Assembly: GCF_000331735.1 (NCBI RefSeq)
Contig: NC_020126.1
Span: 6,637,501 to 6,701,500, forward strand
Direction of reading: 5' to 3'
From: Myxococcus stipitatus DSM 14675
GTDB lineage: Bacteria; Myxococcota; Myxococcia; Myxococcales; Myxococcaceae
DNA length: 64,000 nt
Shown piece by piece: positions 43,098 through 51,032 of the stretch (positions are counted from its first letter, which is position 1; each line of letters begins with the position of its first letter). The notes under the pieces were generated by a model. It was given only the letters and a program-made list of their open reading frames with translations. It did not search any database and was not told the DNA's origin. The position numbers were made by a program, and so were the translations under genes.

Positions 43098-43603
43098 AGC
43101 CGATCAAATCCGTCGCGCATCAACACCGCTGCCAGCCGGTCCATGGCGGCCTGACGATTCGCTTCCGCCTCGAGGACGTCGCCACTTCCCGGCAGATAGT
43201 CCTCGGTGCCGAAGACGACCGTCTCCTGGGGCTGTTGCCCTTCCTTCACCCAGCGCAGCCGCACCTGCGCATGGACGCGGAAGAAGCGCCCGACGATGGT
43301 CGGCGAGCTCCACACCTGCAGCACCGTCCCCTCCACCTTCGCGTCGCAGGACGTGCCGGCGCCGAGCTTCCCCACCCGCGTCAGCTCCTGGCGCAGGTAG
43401 CGCGTGAAGAGCGTCTCCAGCGCGGGCTCCGGCGTTTCATTGGTGAAGATGGGGGCGCACACCGTCTTCGCGCCGCCGGGCAGCCCCTCGCCCCGAGGCG
43501 TCAGGCGATAACCACACCCCGAGGAGAGCGCCAGACACGTCCCGCCGCCCAGCAGCACGGCCAGACGGAGACGCCGTGAAGCGGACCTGAAGGGAAGCAA
43601 CAT
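43082..43603 (-). CDS. lptE: LptE-like LPS-assembly lipoprotein
   Basis: The 173-residue protein has a signal sequence ending in a lipobox (LSSGCGY, Cys about residue 30) followed by YRLTPRG. The body is PIFTNETPEPALETLFTRYLRQEL. The GCGY start of the mature protein and this helix are the usual look of LptE/RlpB. LptE plugs the LptD barrel that places LPS on the outer surface. The ATG at 43603 was picked because it opens the signal peptide. It lies downstream of leuS, where lptE is found in many proteobacteria. Confidence 0.85.
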   Translation of the reverse strand: MLLPFRSASRRLRLAVLLGGGTCLALSSGCGYRLTPRGEGLPGGAKTVCAPIFTNETPEPALETLFTRYLRQELTRVGKLGAGTSCDAKVEGTVLQVWSSPTIVGRFFRVHAQVRLRWVKEGQQPQETVVFGTEDYLPGSGDVLEAEANRQAAMDRLAAVLMRDGFDRLANAW

Positions 43604-43634
43604 GCGCGGCACCCTACCCGGCCGCGCCCCTCCG

Positions 43635-44237
43635 TCAAGCGCGAGGCCCGTCGGGGGGCTCCGACGGCGGAGGGAGCGATGCCGCTCCGTCCGCGTCCCG
43701 CACCACGACGTTCCGCGCCCGCAGCGCCTGGGCCAGCGCCCGCCAGGCCCCCAGGAGCTTCGCGTCCCGCTCCGAGCCTCGCCGGGCCAGCCCCAGCGAC
43801 CAGCGAACACTCGCGCTCGAGTCCATCTCGAGCACCAGGGCGCGCACCTGGCACACCACGGCCAGCAGCACGCCCAGCCCCGCGAGCGCGAAGGCGACGA
43901 CCTTGAGCGCGAGGGTGGAGTCCACCACGCCCAGCACCCCGAAGGCCGTCAGCAGCAGCGCCTCGAAGAAGGGACGCGACTCCAGCGTCAGCGCGCGGAG
44001 CTGCGCGAGCTCCACGACACTGGGCGGAAGCCCCGGGGCGATGCGGTAGGTGAGCCGCCCGTGCTCCCCCACGAGGGAGTGCCCCGCGCCCAGGTCCACC
44101 GAGACGAAGGGCCCCGAGGGCGGCGCGGGGGGCACGGGCGCCTCTGGCAGCGAGGCGCCGCAGACACCACACCGGGGGCCACCCGCCGGTTGGGGGTGGC
44201 CACACGCGGGGCACATGACGAGGACCTCGGTGGGCAC
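43635..44237 (-). CDS. Zinc-ribbon membrane protein of unknown function
   Basis: The 200-residue protein has an N-terminal zinc ribbon (CPACG ... CGVCG, residues 9-27) and a Pro-rich linker. A beta-rich region of about 60 residues and two hydrophobic helices (about residues 90-130) follow, then a charged C-terminal part. It sits between leuS (12-base gap) and the lptE-like gene (31-base gap), so it is likely cotranscribed with both. Both a GTG at 44237 and an ATG at 44216 have a GAGG box at good spacing; the former is shown. No family recognised. Confidence 0.7.
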   Translation of the reverse strand: MPTEVLVMCPACGHPQPAGGPRCGVCGASLPEAPVPPAPPSGPFVSVDLGAGHSLVGEHGRLTYRIAPGLPPSVVELAQLRALTLESRPFFEALLLTAFGVLGVVDSTLALKVVAFALAGLGVLLAVVCQVRALVLEMDSSASVRWSLGLARRGSERDAKLLGAWRALAQALRARNVVVRDADGAASLPPPSEPPDGPRA

Positions 44238-44249
44238 CCGGGTCCTCGC

Positions 44250-46751
44250 TCAGCCGACGACGAAGTTCACCAGGCGCTTGGGCACGAAGACGAACTTGCG
44301 CACCGTCTTGCCGGTGATGGCGGCCTGAACCCGCTCGTCCGCCTCGGCCGCGGCGCGAACATCCGCCTCCACCGCGTTGGCGGGCACCTGAATCTCCGCG
44401 CGCAGCTTGCCGTTCACCTGCACCGCGTAGGGGATGACGTCGTCCACCACCAGCGCGGGGTCGAAGTCCGGCCACGCCTGGGCCACGGTGAGCTCCTTGC
44501 TCCCGTACGCCTCCGCGATTTCGTCCGCGATGTGCGGAGCGAAAGGCGTGAGCATGGCCGCCAGGAGGCGCACGGCCTCCGCCATGGCCGCCTTCTCCGC
44601 GGGCGTCTCCGGCGTCCCCGTCGCGTAGAGCGCGTTGACGCACTCCATGGTGCCGGCGATGGCCGTGTTGAACGACAGCCGCTCGATGGCCTCGCTCACG
44701 CGCTTGAGGCCCTTGTGCGCGGCGCGGCGAATCTCCAGCGCCTTGCCCTCGAAGGGGCCCGCGTGGGTGGCACCCGCCACCGCGGCGTGGTGCGTGGACG
44801 CCAGCGTCCAGACGCGCTTGAGGAAGCGGAACACGCCCTCCACCTGGTCGTCGGACCAGTCGAAGTCGCGCTCCGGAGGGCCGGCGAACATCACGTAGGC
44901 CCGGGCGGTGTCCGCGCCGTACTTCTGGACGATGGAGGCGGGCGCCACCACGTTGCCCCAGCGCTTGGACATCTTGCGGCCATCCGGACCGTTGACGATG
45001 CCCTGCGTGATCAAGCGCGTGACGGGCTCGTCCACCGGGCTCAAACCCAACAGCTTCATCACGCGGGTCCAGAACCGGAAGTAGAGCAAGTGCATCACCG
45101 CGTGCTCGGGCCCACCCACGTAGATGTCCACGGGCAGGAAGCGCTGGGCCTCCTTCGGGTCGAACGGCGCGGCGTCGTAGTGCGGCGACAGGTAGCGCGC
45201 GAAGTACCAGCAGGAGTCGACGAAGGTGTCCATCGTCTCCGCCTCACGCCGGGCGGGGCCGCCGCACTTCGGGCAGGTCGTGTTCACCCACGAGGGCACC
45301 TTCGCCAACGGGGGCTCGCCCTTGCCGGTCAACACCTCCTGGACGTCGATTTCCGGCAGGCGCACCGGCAACTGCTCCACGGGCACGGGGATGCCCTGGC
45401 GCTCCGGGTCGCACTTCTCGCAGTAGACGATGGGGATGGGCGTGCCCCAGTAGCGCTGGCGGCTGAAGCCCCAGTCCTTCTGGCGGTACGTCACCGTGGC
45501 CTTGCCCCGGCCCTCCTGCTCCAGCTTCTTCGCCATCTCCTGGCGAGCCACCTCGGACGTCTTCCCGGTGTACTCACCCGAGTCCACCAGCACGCCGTAC
45601 TCGGTAGACGCGGCCTCCAGCGCCTCGCCCGCGGGCAGCTTGTCGCCCGTGGCCGGCTGGATGACGACCTTCACCGGCAACGCGTACTTGCGCGCGAAGG
45701 AGAAGTCCCGCTCGTCGTGCGCGGGCACGCTCATCACCGCGCCGGTGCCGTAGTCGCTCAACACGAAGTTGGCGATCCAGATGGGGACCTGCTGCCCCGT
45801 GAAGGGGTTGATGGCGTGGGCGCCGGTGAAGATGCCCTCCTTCTCCGTCCCCTCCCCCATCCGCTCCGTCTTGGACTGCGCCGCCATGCGCTTGACGAAG
45901 GCCGCGACCTCCGCGCGCCGCTCCGGCGTCGTCACCTGGGCCACCAGCTTGTGGTCCGGCGCGAGCACCACGTAGGTGCAGCCGTAGATGGTGTCCACGC
46001 GCGTGGTGAAGACGCGCAGGGAGGCGTCATGCCCCTGGACGCGGAAGTCCGCCTCGGCACCGTCCGAGCGGCCAATCCAGTTGCGCTGCATGGAGGTGAT
46101 GCGGTCCGGCCACTCCTTGAGGGTGTCCAGCGAGGACAACAAGTCCTGCGAGAAGCGGGTGATGCGGAACGCCCACTCGGGCATCTCCTTGTCCACCACG
46201 GGCGACGAGCAGCGCTCGCAGACGCCGTCCTTCACCTGCTCGTTGGCGATGACGGTGTGGCAGCCGGTGCACCAGTTCACCTTGCTGAAGCGGCGATAGA
46301 CGAGCCCGCGCTCCAACATCTGGATGAAGAACCACTGGTTCCAGCGGTAGTACTCGGGCGCGCTGGTGTTGACCTCGCGCTCCCAGTCGTAGCTGTAGCC
46401 CAGGCTCTTCATCTCCTTCTTGAAGGAGACGATGTTCTCCGCGGTGCGGACGGCCGGGTGAACGCCTTCCTTGATGGCCGCGTTCTCCGCCGGCAACCCG
46501 AAGGCGTCCCAGCCCATGGGGTGCAGCACGTCATACCCGCGCATCAGGAAGTAGCGCGCGTACACATCCCCGATGAGGTAGTTGCGGACGTGCCCCATGT
46601 GCATCTTGCCACTGGGGTACGGCAGCATCTCGAGCACGTACTTCTTGGGTGCGCCGGGGCGCTTGCCCGCCCGGAAGATGCCGGCCTCGTCCCAACGGGC
46701 CTGCCACTTACCTTCAATCGCCTGGGGCTCGTAACGCTCGTTCATCGCCAT
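44250..46751 (-). CDS. leuS: Leucyl-tRNA synthetase
   Basis: LeuS charges tRNA-Leu and edits mischarged amino acids. The 833-residue protein has the class I signature PYPSGKMHMGHVRNY (HMGH for HIGH) and a zinc site with CEKCDPERQG and CPKCGGPA. The CP1 editing domain includes TTRVDTIYGCTYVVLAPDH. GRKMSKRWGN (KMSKS-type loop) follows, with the C-terminal anticodon-binding domain after it. The ATG at 46751 gives normal length; another ATG lies two codons later. It leads an operon with the zinc-ribbon and lptE-like genes. Confidence 0.97.
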   Translation of the reverse strand: MAMNERYEPQAIEGKWQARWDEAGIFRAGKRPGAPKKYVLEMLPYPSGKMHMGHVRNYLIGDVYARYFLMRGYDVLHPMGWDAFGLPAENAAIKEGVHPAVRTAENIVSFKKEMKSLGYSYDWEREVNTSAPEYYRWNQWFFIQMLERGLVYRRFSKVNWCTGCHTVIANEQVKDGVCERCSSPVVDKEMPEWAFRITRFSQDLLSSLDTLKEWPDRITSMQRNWIGRSDGAEADFRVQGHDASLRVFTTRVDTIYGCTYVVLAPDHKLVAQVTTPERRAEVAAFVKRMAAQSKTERMGEGTEKEGIFTGAHAINPFTGQQVPIWIANFVLSDYGTGAVMSVPAHDERDFSFARKYALPVKVVIQPATGDKLPAGEALEAASTEYGVLVDSGEYTGKTSEVARQEMAKKLEQEGRGKATVTYRQKDWGFSRQRYWGTPIPIVYCEKCDPERQGIPVPVEQLPVRLPEIDVQEVLTGKGEPPLAKVPSWVNTTCPKCGGPARREAETMDTFVDSCWYFARYLSPHYDAAPFDPKEAQRFLPVDIYVGGPEHAVMHLLYFRFWTRVMKLLGLSPVDEPVTRLITQGIVNGPDGRKMSKRWGNVVAPASIVQKYGADTARAYVMFAGPPERDFDWSDDQVEGVFRFLKRVWTLASTHHAAVAGATHAGPFEGKALEIRRAAHKGLKRVSEAIERLSFNTAIAGTMECVNALYATGTPETPAEKAAMAEAVRLLAAMLTPFAPHIADEIAEAYGSKELTVAQAWPDFDPALVVDDVIPYAVQVNGKLRAEIQVPANAVEADVRAAAEADERVQAAITGKTVRKFVFVPKRLVNFVVG

Positions 46752-47090
46752 GTCCGCTGCGCCTCTTATGGGAGGGCTGGCCCTGGGGGCAACCAATCTT
46801 GCCGGGCTCCCGTCGTCCTCGCCGACCACCGGCCAGGACGTGGCCCTCCCAAGGGCCGACGGGACCCGATTTCTCGGGCTGACCCGGGAGAACCCACGGC
46901 TCGCGCCCTCTGTGCCCCACCCAGGGGCAGGCCCGGCCGCTCCGCCTCCCCCCAGTCGACGCGCCAGCCCCTATCCCACATGGAAACCCGGGAGTTCCGT
47001 CCCCCGCCGACACAGGACTGTTTCCGCCTCCCCGCCTCCGCGCTTAGACAGGGCCGAGCACGTCCTGGCGGCACATGGGGGGCAACGCGG
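46752..47090. other. Divergent intergenic region between leuS and the small membrane-protein gene
   Basis: No gene is seen. On the leuS strand two small hairpins lie in series about 90 bases before the start: CCCGA-GAAA-TCGGG (46865-46878) and GGCCCT-TGGG-AGGGCC (46842-46857). They could belong to a leuS leader. I could not identify a promoter with confidence on either strand. Confidence 0.4.
46842..46878 (-). promoter_or_regulatory. Tandem hairpins in the leuS leader
   Basis: The distal stem has five pairs capped by GAAA, a stable GNRA loop. The proximal one has six pairs with a TGGG loop. Both precede the leuS ATG on the coding strand. They do not look like a T-box and no Leu-rich leader peptide is evident. 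Confidence 0.3.
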
Positions 47091-47585
47091 ATGAAGGTCC
47101 TGGAGCAGACATCTTCCCGGCTGCGGGTGCGGATGGAGCGACCGTCCTGGCTCGTCCTCGCGCTCGCGCTCATCGCCACGCTCTTCGTCGGGGGCGTGTT
47201 CTGGGAGGCCTCCAACCCCTTCTCCACGCCAGCCCCCCTCGTCTTCCTCCTGGTCGCCGCGTTCCTCTGGTTCGTCTTCCTCCACGGCTGCGTCTCCACC
47301 TTCTGCACCGTGGACCGCCTCACCGGACAGGTGAAGGTGGAGCGTCGCTCGCTCCGGGGGCGCTTCGAGCACGTGCACGGAACAGAGGACATCGCGGACG
47401 TCATCGTCCAGGTGACGCCTGCTCGCGCCAAGGGACTCCCGATGCACACGCTGGCCCTGCGCCTCCAGGACGAGAAAGTCTTTCCCTTGAGAAGCCGCCC
47501 CTCCCTCGCTTCGCGCGCGGTCCACGACGAATTCGCCGCGCTGCTTCGCGGATATCTCTCGCGCACCCGCACGCGCGCGGACTGA
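47091..47585 (+). CDS. Small membrane protein of unknown function
   Basis: The 164-residue protein has a short polar N-terminus with SSRLRVRMERPSW, two membrane helices (about residues 21-40 and 49-68) and a cytoplasmic beta-rich domain of about 95 residues. A Cys pair (CVSTFC, about residues 66-71) closes the second helix. The soluble part (TVDRLTGQVKVERRSL ... FPLRSRPSL) resembles PH-like domains in bacterial membrane proteins, but I cannot name a family. It is alone on the plus strand, divergent from leuS. The ATG at 47091 is chosen by the first charged residues before the helices. Confidence 0.72.
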   Translation: MKVLEQTSSRLRVRMERPSWLVLALALIATLFVGGVFWEASNPFSTPAPLVFLLVAAFLWFVFLHGCVSTFCTVDRLTGQVKVERRSLRGRFEHVHGTEDIADVIVQVTPARAKGLPMHTLALRLQDEKVFPLRSRPSLASRAVHDEFAALLRGYLSRTRTRAD

Positions 47586-47944
47586 GTGTCCCGCAGATGC
47601 CGCGACGCGCCTGCTGAGGCTTTGCGCTGACGCGGGCTGGCAAAGCCTGTCATGCGGGCCGTGCCCTGAAACCGGTTGCAACACCCATCCCCCTGGGTCG
47701 GGCTCGGGGAGATCCACCATGGGCCCGGACAGGTAGGGCCTCGCGCTCCTCCCATCCACGCGTTCATCGCGCTGCGCGTCAGCCGGGCTCGATACGAGAT
47801 CGGAATATTTCCGTTTGGATGGATTTGGCCAACGTTCTTGAAATACTGGGACTGCCATTGACTTGATTCAGTTCAGGCAGTGACGATTCGCGCCCACGGC
47901 ACCTGCTGGGGGGGCCGTTCCCACCGTTGCGAGGAACTATCCGA
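47586..47944. other. Intergenic region upstream of the SusC-like gene
   Basis: No gene is recognised in these 359 bases. A hairpin at 47617-47648 ends the gene to the left. The stretch from about 47800 to 47880 is AT-richer than its surroundings and is the likely promoter zone for susC/susD. It contains TTGAAA (47838) with a weak -10 17 bases on, and the small inverted repeat CGGAATATTTCCG (47801-47813). The repeat could be an operator, but no regulator gene lies nearby. Confidence 0.4.
47617..47648 (+). terminator. Hairpin terminator after the small membrane-protein gene
   Basis: AGGCTTTGC and GCAAAGCCT form a 9-bp perfect stem with a 14-base loop, beginning 31 bases after the stop codon. 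No T-run follows. Confidence 0.45.
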
Positions 47945-50900
47945 ATGACGCTTAAGAGAGCGTTGATTCCGGGGTGCGTAATCGCACTCTTCTCGTTGGA
48001 AACAATGGCGCAGGAAGGCAACCCACCCGCGGCGGAGCCACAGCCGGCGCCAGCGGCTCAGGCTCCTGCCACTCCGGCGCCCGCGCCAGCAGCGGAGACT
48101 CCGGCCGCGGCAACGCCAGCCGCTCCTGCTCCCACGGCGGCCGCCCCCGCGGCCGCGCCCGTGCTGGGGCGCACCGTGAAGGGTCGCGTCGCGGACCGGC
48201 TCACGAACGAAGGTCTGCCCCTGGTGCGCGTCATCATCAAGGGCACCACGCAGGGCGTGGAGACGGAGCTGGACGGCACGTTCTCGCTGCCCAACGTCCC
48301 GCCGGGCTCCGTCACGCTGCTCTTCTCCAGCCAGGACTACGGCGAGCGTGAAGTGCGCCTGGGCGCCACCCAGCGGGAGCTCAACGTCGCGCTCGACAAC
48401 ATCTTCTCCGAGGAGATGGTCGTCGTGGGTCGCGCCAGTGAGCTGGCCCGTAAGCACCTGGCCAACTCCGTGGCCACGGTCAACGCGGAGGAGATGAACC
48501 GCGCTCCGGCCCAGACGGTCGACCAGGCCCTCCAGGGCAAGATTGCCGGCGCCAACATCCAGGCCAACTCCGGCGCCCCGGGCGGCGGTATCCAGATGCG
48601 CCTGCGCGGCGTGTCCACCATCAACGGCTCCACGGCGCCGCTCTACGTCATCGACGGCGTGCTCGTCAGCGACGCGGCCATCGCCTCCGGCATGTTCGTG
48701 GTGACCGAGTCCGTGCGCGGCTCCAACCCGAACGCCACGCAGGACAACCAGGTCAACCGCATCGCGGACATCAACCCCAACGACATCGAGAGCATCGAGG
48801 TCCTCAAGGGCGCGTCCGCCGCCGCCATCTACGGCTCCAAGGCCGCCAACGGCGTCGTCATCATCAACACCAAGCGCGGCAAGGCCGGCGACCCCAAGGT
48901 CGAAATCACCCAGCGCCTGGGCATGTACACGCTGGCCAACAAGCTGGGCACCCGCCGCTTCGAGACCGTCGAGGAGGCCGTGGAGGTCTTCGGCCCTCGC
49001 GCCGCGGAGTTCTACACGGGCAAGACGTATGACCACGAGGCGAAGCTGTCCGGCCGTCGGGACCTGTCCTCGGAGACGCTCGCCAGCGTGAGCGGCGCCA
49101 GCGGCAACACGAAGTACTTCGCCTCCGCGATGGTCCGCAACGACGAGGGCATCATCGCCAACACGGGCTACGAGAAGCAGTCGTTCCGCCTCAACCTGAC
49201 GCAGGGGCTGGGCGACGCGGTGGAGGTCAACGTCGCCACCAACCTCATCCACACGTTGGGCCAGCGCGGCCTCACCAACAACGACAACCAGACCATCACC
49301 AACTACATGGTGATGCCCACGGTGCCCGAGTTCCTGAACATGGACCCGGACGCCGCCGGCATCTATCCGCGCAACCCGTTCCTCGGCAACGGCGCCAACC
49401 CGCTGCAGACGGCGGCGATGGTGAAGAACGACGAGGACGTGTGGCGCTTCATCGGCTCCGGTGATGCCACCCTCCACCTGTTCAAGACGGATGAGCAGCA
49501 CCTGCGCCTGCTGGCCAACGCGGGCGTGGACCGCTTCCAGCAGGAGAACAAGCTGCTGTTCCCGCCCGAGCTCAACTTCGAGCCGGTCGACGACACCCTC
49601 CCGGGCACGTCGCTGTTCGGCACCAGCCAGGTGCGCAACATCAACAGCGGCATCAACCTGGTGCACTCGTACAAGCCCGCCTCGAAGTTCATGTCGGCCA
49701 CGACGTCCGCCGGCTTCCAGTACGAGGAGCGCCGCGTCGACTCCAAGTACGTCGTCAGCGAGAACCTCAACGCGGGTCAGCCGGGCATCGACTCCGGCAC
49801 CGTCATCAACGTTCGCGACAACGAGTCGCACGTCCGGGACCGCGGCTACTACCTCCAGGAGGAGCTGCTCCTCCTGGATGAGCGCCTGACGGTGGTGGGC
49901 GCCATCCGTGGCGAGCAGACCAGCGCCAACGGCAACCCCCACAAGCTCTACTTCTACCCGAAGCTGGCGACCGCCTACCGCATCCCGGCGACCATCCCGC
50001 TCGTGCACGAGCTGAAGGTGCGCGTGGCCTACGGTGAGACGGGCAACCAGCCGCAGTACGGCATGCGGTTCAACGGCATGAACTCGCGCTCCAACGTGCA
50101 GGGCTCACCGGGCCTCATCGGCACGGGCGTCGCGGGTGACCCGAACATCCGTCCGGAGCGGCAGCGCGAAATCGAGGCAGGTATCGACGCCCTCCTCTTC
50201 GACGGCGACGTGATGCTGGAGCTGTCCGTGTACCAGCGCGCCATCAGCGACATGCTGCTGCAGCGCGTCCTGCCGGGCTCCACGGGCTTCACGACCCAGT
50301 TCGTCAACGGGGGTTCGCTGCGCAACCGCGGCCTGGAGGCCATGGTGCAGGTGACGCCGGTGCGCGGCGCCTTCGAGTGGACGAGCTCCGCGACGTTCGC
50401 CCTCAACCGCAGCAAGGTGACGGACCTGCCGGTCGCGCCCTTCCAGGCGGGTGGCTTCGGCAACTCCCTGGGTTCGTTCTACATCGAGGAGGGCCAGTCG
50501 GCGACGCAGATTGTCGGCAACATCGGCCGCGACGCGAACAACGTCCCCATCGTCGGGAAGATTGGCGACACCGAGCCCACCTTCACCATGGGCTTCGCCA
50601 ACACGCTGCGCTACGAGGACTTCAGCCTGTCCTTCCTGTGGCACTGGCAGCAAGGCAGCGACATCATCAACCTGACGCGCTACCTCTACGACGACGCGGG
50701 CACGTCCGAGGACTTCGAGACGGCCGGCCGCCAGCGCGTCCAGGACCGCACCCGGAGCGCCGCCGTCTACATCGAGGATGCGTCCTTCCTGAAGCTGCGC
50801 GAGGTGACGTTCAGCTACAACCTGCCCAAGCAGTGGGTGTCCGCGATTCCGAAGGTGCAGAGCGCGCGGCTGAGCATCAGCGGCCGCAACCTGCTGACGT

Positions 50901-51028
50901 TCACCGGCTACTCGGGTCTGGACCCCGAGGTGAGCAACTTCGGCAACCAGGCCATCGCCCGCAACATCGACGTCGCCCCCTTCCCCCCCAGCCGCAGCTT
51001 CTGGACGTCGCTCGACGTCGGGTTCTAA
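47945..51028 (+). CDS. SusC/RagA-type TonB-dependent outer-membrane receptor
   Basis: The 1027-residue protein has a signal peptide (about residues 1-23) and a roughly 45-residue Pro/Ala-rich linker. A carboxypeptidase-regulatory-like domain (GRVADRLTNEGLPLVRVIIKG ... about residues 75-145) precedes a plug with ALQGKIAGANIQANSGAPGGG and RLRGVSTINGSTAPLYVIDGV. The plug ends in SIEVLKGASAAAIYGSKAANGVV. A long 22-strand-type barrel ends in SFWTSLDVGF. These are the SusC/RagA hallmarks. It imports a substrate using TonB energy, with the SusD-like lipoprotein encoded four bases downstream. GAGGA nine bases before the ATG supports the start. The substrate is unknown. Confidence 0.93.
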   Translation: MTLKRALIPGCVIALFSLETMAQEGNPPAAEPQPAPAAQAPATPAPAPAAETPAAATPAAPAPTAAAPAAAPVLGRTVKGRVADRLTNEGLPLVRVIIKGTTQGVETELDGTFSLPNVPPGSVTLLFSSQDYGEREVRLGATQRELNVALDNIFSEEMVVVGRASELARKHLANSVATVNAEEMNRAPAQTVDQALQGKIAGANIQANSGAPGGGIQMRLRGVSTINGSTAPLYVIDGVLVSDAAIASGMFVVTESVRGSNPNATQDNQVNRIADINPNDIESIEVLKGASAAAIYGSKAANGVVIINTKRGKAGDPKVEITQRLGMYTLANKLGTRRFETVEEAVEVFGPRAAEFYTGKTYDHEAKLSGRRDLSSETLASVSGASGNTKYFASAMVRNDEGIIANTGYEKQSFRLNLTQGLGDAVEVNVATNLIHTLGQRGLTNNDNQTITNYMVMPTVPEFLNMDPDAAGIYPRNPFLGNGANPLQTAAMVKNDEDVWRFIGSGDATLHLFKTDEQHLRLLANAGVDRFQQENKLLFPPELNFEPVDDTLPGTSLFGTSQVRNINSGINLVHSYKPASKFMSATTSAGFQYEERRVDSKYVVSENLNAGQPGIDSGTVINVRDNESHVRDRGYYLQEELLLLDERLTVVGAIRGEQTSANGNPHKLYFYPKLATAYRIPATIPLVHELKVRVAYGETGNQPQYGMRFNGMNSRSNVQGSPGLIGTGVAGDPNIRPERQREIEAGIDALLFDGDVMLELSVYQRAISDMLLQRVLPGSTGFTTQFVNGGSLRNRGLEAMVQVTPVRGAFEWTSSATFALNRSKVTDLPVAPFQAGGFGNSLGSFYIEEGQSATQIVGNIGRDANNVPIVGKIGDTEPTFTMGFANTLRYEDFSLSFLWHWQQGSDIINLTRYLYDDAGTSEDFETAGRQRVQDRTRSAAVYIEDASFLKLREVTFSYNLPKQWVSAIPKVQSARLSISGRNLLTFTGYSGLDPEVSNFGNQAIARNIDVAPFPPSRSFWTSLDVGF

Positions 51029-51032
51029 GGCC

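Noticed and set aside
43602..47585. 1327-residue plus-strand open frame over leuS and neighbours
   Set aside because: It is antisense to leuS and the zinc-ribbon gene, is His/Arg-rich, and comes from GC-biased third positions. Only its last 164 codons (47091-47585) are a real gene.
47831..47862. A sigma-54 (-24/-12) promoter upstream of the SusC-like gene
   Set aside because: TTGGCC is present, but the -12 part is TTGA and the GG-N10-GC rule fails, so it was not listed.
47873..50008. 711-residue minus-strand open frame over the SusC-like gene
   Set aside because: Antisense to clear SusC motifs; Val/Gly/His-rich with no domain.
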